In this document: one piece after another, positions 1-6,800 of the stretch
How positions within the stretch are numbered: position 1 is the first letter of the stretch
Layout of the letters: every line of letters begins with the position of its first letter
DNA from: an uncultured Clostridia bacterium
GTDB taxonomy: Bacteria > Bacillota > Clostridia > Oscillospirales > Oscillospiraceae
Direction: 5' to 3'
DNA: 7,174 nt
Assembly (NCBI GenBank): GCA_932222125.1
Contig: CAKNZJ010000107.1
Coordinates: 1 to 7,174 of the forward strand
Notes under the pieces: model-generated
Told to the model about the DNA's origin: nothing
The model's input: the letters and a program-made list of their open reading frames with translations, nothing else
Databases searched by the model: none
Position numbers and translations under genes: made by a program

Positions 1-639
1 AACGCCATCCGGCAGACGTTGGTGGACGGCACCAGCGACACCGCCCCCGCCTACACGATGGTGGGCGACAGCGAGTACAGCGCAGTCAAGAACCTGCTGG
101 GCCGGTTGGAGGGCGTTATGCGGTATGAGCATCATGTCCCGGAGAACTTCGTCAACTACTGGCAATACCTGGACTACTTCGCCGTGTCCGCCGCCATGCC
201 GGAAAATTACCAAGCGCCCTTTGACTTTATCCAGCCCGCCATCCAGTCCACAGACGGGATGACCGACCGGGAGAAGGTGGAATACCTGAACGACTACCTG
301 TGTACCCTGCTGGCCTACCAAAAGGGCAAGACGGCGGGCGTGACCCGCACCTTCGCCCAGCACAGCGGCGAACTGCAAGCAGCCTGCGGCTCTTATGCCA
401 GAGCGTTCAAATTCCTGTGCGGGGCGGCTGGCATCCCCTGTTTTACCATCAGCACCAGCAGCCACACCTGGAATATGGTCTATGCGGACGGCCAGTGGCT
501 CCATGTGGACGTGTCCGCCAATGACCTCTATCACCGGCCCTATATCCTACTTGCGGAAACGGTGCAGGGCCGCACCGACCGAGCGCCGGAGCAAACGGCT
601 TTCCTGAAAGAGCTGCTTGTCCCCGGCAGCACCAAGTAA
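1..639 (+). CDS. Transglutaminase-like (Cys-His-Asp) domain protein, 5'-truncated by window edge
   Basis: The frame is open from base 1 to a TAA at 637-639, giving at least 212 residues; the N-terminus lies outside the window. A TTG at 19 could be read as a start, but no Shine-Dalgarno precedes it and the frame continues upstream, so I treat the gene as partial. The C-terminal half matches the bacterial transglutaminase-like core: a Cys in ACGSYARAFKFLC (codon 385-387), followed by GIPC, a His in SSHTWNMV (463-465), and an Asp in WLHVDVSAND (508-510). These correspond to the Cys-His-Asp triad of the papain-like fold, and their order and spacing look intact. Family members act as cysteine proteases, amidases or protein crosslinkers, and which applies here cannot be read from the sequence. 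The upstream 120 residues are rich in Tyr, Asp and Glu, with no clear membrane segment. Any signal peptide would be outside the window. The next gene starts 80 bases downstream on the same strand and encodes a giant surface protein, so a cell-surface role is plausible but inferred. Confidence 0.85.
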   Translation, partial: NAIRQTLVDGTSDTAPAYTMVGDSEYSAVKNLLGRLEGVMRYEHHVPENFVNYWQYLDYFAVSAAMPENYQAPFDFIQPAIQSTDGMTDREKVEYLNDYLCTLLAYQKGKTAGVTRTFAQHSGELQAACGSYARAFKFLCGAAGIPCFTISTSSHTWNMVYADGQWLHVDVSANDLYHRPYILLAETVQGRTDRAPEQTAFLKELLVPGSTK

Positions 640-663
640 ACCAACTGAACAAGCGCATCGGAT

Positions 664-695
664 AGGCAGACTGTGAAAGCAGCCTGCCTTTTCTT
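664..695 (+). terminator. Hairpin plus T-run: probable intrinsic terminator or attenuator
   Basis: AGGCAG (664-669) pairs with CTGCCT (684-689). After an A/C mismatch, CTG (671-673) pairs with CAG (680-682), closing a six-base loop, TGAAAG. The stem is followed at once by TTTTCTT (689-695). This is the form of a Rho-independent terminator placed 25 bases after the stop of the transglutaminase-like gene. It also ends only about a dozen bases before the ribosome binding site of the adhesin gene. It could therefore reduce read-through rather than separate two independent units. The mismatch and the interrupted T-run suggest partial termination. Confidence 0.55.
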
Positions 696-707
696 ATGCC
701 CGGAAAG

Positions 708-714
708 AAAGGAG
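708..714 (+). promoter_or_regulatory. Ribosome binding site of the adhesin gene
   Basis: AAAGGAG ends five bases before the ATG at 720. This good match to the 16S anti-Shine-Dalgarno fixes the start of the large gene, and a typical signal peptide follows directly. I see no convincing -35/-10 pair in the 80-base intergenic stretch, so transcription may come from upstream through the hairpin. Confidence 0.85.
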
Positions 715-719
715 AACCC

Positions 720-806
720 ATGAAACACAAGCATTTCAAGCGACTGCTGTCTATGCTGTTGGTGGTGGCTACGCTGTTCGGCCTGATGGCTGTCCCCGCC
801 AGCGCC
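720..806 (+). other. Signal peptide of the giant adhesin
   Basis: Residues 1-29 show a basic n-region (KHKHFKR), a hydrophobic core (LLSMLLVVATLFGLMA) and a small-residue cleavage site, VPASA, before ASLENSG. Cleavage by signal peptidase I is most likely after Ala29, or one residue later. The Sec route fits a wall-attached protein. No YSIRK/GxxS motif is seen. Confidence 0.9.
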
Positions 807-3800
807 GCATCCCTGGAAAACAGCGGCACCGTCACCATCCAGCAGGCCGGGTATGGCAAGTACCTGGGCACCACAAAGGGAAGCACCATCGGCGGCGGTT
901 ACTGGAAGTACACCAGCAACGACGGTCTGACCGGCACCGCCTACTGCGTCAACCACGGGCTGAAAGGAGTATCCCCCTCCAAGGCTCTCACCGTCCAGCC
1001 CTACAACCGCAATCCGCAGACGATGGGTGTGTTCGCAAGCGGCTACCCCAACAGGACGCTGGAGCAGTTCAAGGAACTGCACCAGGATGATGTGCGGGGC
1101 GTGAACGCGCTGACCGAGGACGAGTACAAGTACGCTACGCAGTTAGCGATTTGGGCTTCCTGCGACCAGCTTGCCGTCCCTGGCACATCTTTCACAGCAG
1201 GCCGTGATACCCTCACCGTCCCCACATCGGACGCACAGAAAATCCGTATCTTCGACAGTGTGAAAGCCATTTTGAGTTTGTCCCAGCACTGGACAAAAAG
1301 CCTTTACACCGGCTTGTCTCTCCGCGCCGAGGAAAACAAGGATATTCGCGGCGTGGAAGTGGTGAACGAGTTCGGTCTGGAGGGCGCAGCCGAGGACGGC
1401 ACGGACGGAATCAAGCTGGAACGAATCAACGGTAAGGAGTATTACACCCGCGTGATGTATGTGGCGTCCGCCACCTCCACCTGGATCGACGACCGCACCA
1501 CAAAAGTCTATTCCACCGACGCTCCCCAGGGCACCATTTTCGTGGCGGAGAACAATTCCCCGCTGGAAACCGTGCAGGAGAATGGGGCCACCTGCTATAA
1601 GGTAGACACCAGCAAGAGCCGCAACACCAACCTGAACTCCAACGGCAGCGAGTATTACGGCGCGTTCAAGGTTTGCATCCCCGTGGACACCGCCGCCGAT
1701 GAAGGTTCCTTTACCATCAAGGCCACAGGCGGCGTGGCACAGTATAACCTGTTTTTGGCTTATAACCCCTCCGCATCGGAGCAGTCCTATATTATCTCCG
1801 ACCCCGGCTATACCACGCTGGACGCACAGGCCACATTTAAGTGGAGTTCCACCGACGAGTTGGTAGAAACCGCCAGCCTTCAGGTGGTTAAGGCAGGCGC
1901 GGGCGGCGCTCCGCTGGAAGGGGCCAAGTTTACTCTGACCGGCGACAGGGGCACCACCGTCAGCGGCACCACCGACCGCAACGGGCAGATCATCTGGACA
2001 GACCTGCCCGCCGATGAAAAATTCACCCTGGCGGAAACCGCCGCCCCGGAGGGCTATCAGATCATCGCCCCCATGAACGTCACCCTGACCGCTGGCCGTA
2101 CCTCCTATCTGACGGTAACAGACGATGTGGAGCATGGCTTCACCATCAAGAAGGTGGATGCCCAGAACAAGGGCAGCTTGCAGGGCGCTGTGTTCCGCTT
2201 TGAGCAGATCGACGGCTCCTATATGACCACCGGCACCACCGGCTTTGACGGCACCATCAGCTTTGAGGGGGACGAACTGCCCTACGGATCGTACCGTATC
2301 ACGGAACAGTCTCCCCCGGACGGTTATGTGAAGTCCTCCCGCGTGGAAACGGTGGAGTGGGACGGCACCAAGGATGTAACCATCACCTGGGAGAACGTGC
2401 GGGACATTAGCCTGACCATCATCAAGGTGGACGAGCAGACCGGCGTTTCCCTCCCCAACGCCACCTTTGATGTGTATGCGGACGGCAAACTCATTACCTC
2501 CGTCACCACCAACGATAATGGCGTGGCCCGCGTGACCGGCATCAAGAAGGAAGCCTATATCGAGATCGTGGAAACCGCCGCCCCCGCTGGCTATGTGCTG
2601 GACAAGACCCCTCACGGCATCCACATCGACCCCTATGACCCCGCCGTTGAGGACGATCCCGTGCTGACCGTCACCAACCGGGCACGGCCCGCCCTGCGTA
2701 TTTTGAAGTATGACCTGACCAGCAACAAGCCCATGCCCGATGTGACCTTTGAGGTATGGCATGACGGCAACCTGTTCGGGGAGTACACCACCAACGCCAG
2801 CGGCGAGATTTTTCTCTATGACCTGGAACCCGGCACCTACCTGGTAAAAGAGGTTGCCACGGATGACGCCCATGTGGTGAACTCCACCCCCCAGCAGATC
2901 GAGTTGAAGGCCGGTGACACACAGACGCGGGAGCTGGTCTTTTTTAACAGCTTGAAACCGGGCATCCATCTTATCAAGGTGGACAGCGTGACGATGAAAT
3001 CTCTACCCAACGTCCGCTTTGAGTTCAAGCTGGTGGGTGGCAGTTACCGGCAGGAGTTTGTCACCGATATTAACGGTGAAATTGACCTGTCCAAGCTGAC
3101 CCCCGGCGCATATGAGGTGCGGGAACTGGAAGCGCCGGACGGCTATCTGATCGACGATGCCGTGCGGGTGGTGCAGGTGAACCCGGACGAGAACGCCAAT
3201 TTTGTGTTCACGAACACCCCCAAGCCCTCCTTGCGGCTTATCAAGACCAGCTCGGACGGCACCCGGCTGGGCGGGGTGCATTTCCGCATCGCCCGCATTG
3301 AGGATGGCACCCACTACCTTGACCGTATCACCGATGATAACGGCGAGATCAACATTTCCAATCTGGAACCGGGCGTGTACTCCGTCAAGGAAACCGCCAC
3401 CGTTGCAGACCACATCCTCGACCTCCAGGAGTACCATGTGGAGCTGTTCGCGGGCCAGACCAGCACCATCACCATTGAGAACCAGAAACGACCCAACCTG
3501 ATCGTCTACAAAAAGGACGCCGACACCGGCGACCCCATCCCTGATACGGTTTTCCTGGTGAAAGCGGCGGACGGCCACAGCGTGGACGAGATCAAGACGG
3601 ACAGTGAGGGCAAGGCCACGCTGGACAATCTTCTCCCCGGAGTGTACGAAATCTCCGAGAAGTCCGTCCCGGCCCCCTGGCTCATGGACGCTGACCCCCA
3701 GCTTGTGACCCTCTATCCCAACCGTGACCATACTGTGTACTTCCAGAACCACAAAAAGCCAACCCTGACCGTGAACAAGGTGGACAGCATCACCGGCAGT

Positions 3801-6800
3801 CCCATCAAGGGGGCCAAATTTGAAGTCTGGTACGGCTCCAATAACACGACCACCGGCGAACTGAACAGCCTGGGCACCTTCTACTCCGACGCCAACGGCC
3901 AGTTTTTCGTTGACCTGCTGCGGGACGGCTGGTACAAGGTGACGGAACTGGAACCCGCCGCAGGCTACACCATCAAGGAACCGGCCACCCAGGAATTTTA
4001 TATCAAGGGCGGCGAGAGCAAGGTTATCACCTTTGAGAACGTGCCCAAGAACGCCATCATCGTTGAAAAATATGATAGTGTCACCGGCGCGGCCCTGCCC
4101 GGATGTACGTTCCAGTTACGGTATCTCGGCGGCACCAGCGGCACGGGCGGCACCGTTATCGGTACGAAAGTGACGGGCAAGAACGGCACCGCCATGTGGA
4201 CAGGGCTGAACCCCGGCGCATATGTGCTGGAGGAAGTAGACGCAGCGGACGGCTACAACATCATCCAGTCCTCGGAAACCATTATGCTGGCCGACAGCGG
4301 CGAACAGAGCGTTGTCACCGTCAGATTTACCAACGCCCCGGACGGCCAACTCCTGATTAGAAAGGTCTGTTCCGTCAACCCCTCCGTCACCTTGCAGAAC
4401 GCCGAGTTTAAGGTGTTGTATGCAGACGGTACAGTTGTGGGCGACAGCAACGGCGTGTACCGCACCGATGAAAATGGCGAAATTCTCATTACCGGCCTGA
4501 CCCCCGGCAAGAGCGTGGTAGTCACGGAAACCCGCGCCCCCGCTGGATTTATCCTCGACACGCAGAGCCAGACGGTGCAGATCAAGGAGGGGCGCACGGT
4601 GTCCCTCACCTTTAAGAACCAGCCGAAAGGGGCCATTATCATCCAGAAGCGGGACAGCGCCACCGGCCAGCCCCTCCCCGGTGCGGAGTTCCGCGTGACC
4701 ACCGCCGCAGGGTGTGAGGTTGGTTTGGACGGTGTGATCGGCACGTCTACGCTGACCCAAAATGGCATCTTTGTGACGGACGCACAGGGCGAGATCAAGA
4801 TTACCAATCTGGCCCCCGGCGCATATGTCATTTCGGAACTGAAGGCCCCGACAGGCTATGTGATGGACACCGCCAGCACCAATGTGGTCATTGGGCAGGG
4901 CGGCGACACGCAGACCGTTGTTATCAAAAACTCCAAGGCTGGAACGCTGGTCATCGACAAGCGGGACTCCCTCACCGGCAAGCCGCTGGAGGGCGTCACT
5001 TTCAAGGTGACTACCTCGACGGGGGAGTTCGTACCGGCTGAAAACGGACAGATCAGCAGCAACGGTTTGTATTTCACTGATAAGGACGGCAAAATCACCA
5101 TCAATGGTGTGGTGGGCACTTTGGTGGTGACGGAAACAGCCACCATCCCCGGCTACACCATCGACGAAGCCACCCGGACGCAGACGGTTGTGGTGAACCC
5201 CAACGACACGCAGACCCTCCATTTCACCAACACGCCCAGCACGACTTTGGTGATTGAGAAGTATATCGAGGGCACTACCACGCCGCTGAAAGGCGTTACC
5301 TTCTTAATCACGGACAGCTCCGGCGCGGTGGTGGGCAATTCCAATGGCGAGTTCATCACTGACGAGAATGGCCGCATCGTGCTGAACGACCTCACCCCCG
5401 GCACCACCGTCACCGCACGGGAGGTCAAGACGTTGGAGGGCTATGTCCTCGACACCACCCCGAAATCCATCAAAATCAAGGTGGGTGAAGTTCAGACCCT
5501 CCGTTTTTACAACCAGAAGCAGGGCACCATCGTGATCCGCAAGCTGGACAAACAGACCAATGAGCCGCTGGCCGGGGTGGAGTTCCAGATCACCTACTCG
5601 GACGGCAGCTATCTGGACGATGACTACGGCCACCTGTCCAGCAAGGGACTGTATAAGACGGACGCCAACGGCGAAATCCGCATTTCCGGCGTGGTGGGCA
5701 CTTTGGTCATTACGGAAACCAAGCCTTTGCCCGGTTATGTGATGGACGAGGGCACCAAGACGCAAACCGTCAAGGTGAACCCCACCGACACGCAGACCAT
5801 CACCGTATATAACACCAAAATCGGGGGCCTCACCATCATCAAGAAGGACGAGGAAACCGGGGAGCGCATCAAGGGCGTCCAGTTTGAAGTCCGCAAACTG
5901 AATGGGGAGATCATCGGCACCTACACCACCGACACCAATGGCGTCATTAACCTACCCGAAGCCGAAAAGGGCTGGTATCAGGTGGTGGAGCTGAAAGCCG
6001 CCAAGGGCTACAAACTGGACGATACTCCCCATCAGATTGAGGTGAAGGACGGCGGCACCGCCACACTGGAAATCACCAACCGGCAGAGCGGCAGCGCCCT
6101 GATCCACAAGATCGACAGCGTGACCGGCAAGGGCATTTATGGCGTCAAGTTCCTGCTGTCCGATGCCAAGGGCAACCCCGTGGGCACCTACGAAAGCGAC
6201 AATGAGGGGTATGTGTATATCGACAAAGAGTTGGAGGATGGCCGGTATACCATCCGGGAGATTGAGTGCGCCGAGGGCTATATCCTGGACACCCAGCCCA
6301 AGACCATCTATGTGGAGTATGGCGGCTGCACCACCATCACCTGGACAAATACCGCCGTTACAGGGCAAATCCAGATTACCAAGACCAGCGCCGACTACAA
6401 CTCCATGAACGGCTGGCCTGCTGGCACTCCCATCCCCGGCACCGTGTTTGAGATTTACCACTACCGCACCGGCAACCTTGTCGATACCATCCGTACCGAT
6501 AAGAACGGTGTGGCCGTGTCCAAGCCCCTGCCCCTGGGCCGCTACAAAGTGGTGGAATCCCAGGCCGCTGACTTCTACGGGCTGGACAAGACCCCCATTG
6601 ACGTGGAGATTGAACACGCTGGGCAGATCGTAAAAGCCGCTATGACCAACAAGAGCCTTTACACCAACGTGGCAATCCAGAAAACCGGCTACGCCGAGGT
6701 TATGCCCGGTCAGAACATCCGCTATACCTTCTCCGGCATCTCCAATAACTCCACCACCGCACTCACGTCTTTTTATTGGCGTGATACCCTGCCCGTGGAA

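Noticed and set aside
19..639. TTG at 19 as the true start of the transglutaminase-like gene
   Set aside because: No Shine-Dalgarno lies in front of it, and the frame stays open to base 1. A start upstream of the window is more likely.
540..1082. 180-codon - strand frame spanning the intergenic gap
   Set aside because: It overlaps the catalytic end of the transglutaminase-like gene, the hairpin, and the signal peptide of the adhesin, all of which have clear + strand coding or regulatory features.
1143..2969. 608-codon open frame on the - strand opposite the thioester region and modules 1-5
   Set aside because: It is in codon register with the large + gene and ends exactly at the sense TTA codon of Leu142. 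The sense gene rarely uses TTA, CTA or TCA, so the antisense frame stays open by composition. Its Gly/Val/His-rich translation shows no family signature and no credible ribosome binding site was found.
3003..3752. 249-codon open frame on the - strand
   Set aside because: It is in register and ends at the sense CTA of Leu762; it is the shadow of modules 5-7.
4116..5222. 368-codon open frame on the - strand
   Set aside because: Same artefact: it is in register with the sense gene and ends at the sense TTA of Leu1133. Its internal similarity only mirrors the CnaB modules.
5952..6617. 221-codon open frame on the - strand, with a similar 153-codon one at 5304-5765
   Set aside because: Both are in register and end at sense CTA (Leu1745) and TTA (Leu1529). 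Neither has independent coding evidence.
1875..6653. CRISPR array or DNA-level tandem repeat as an explanation for the periodicity
   Set aside because: The period is about 255-306 bases, conservation is mainly at the protein level, and the frame is unbroken. These are protein modules.
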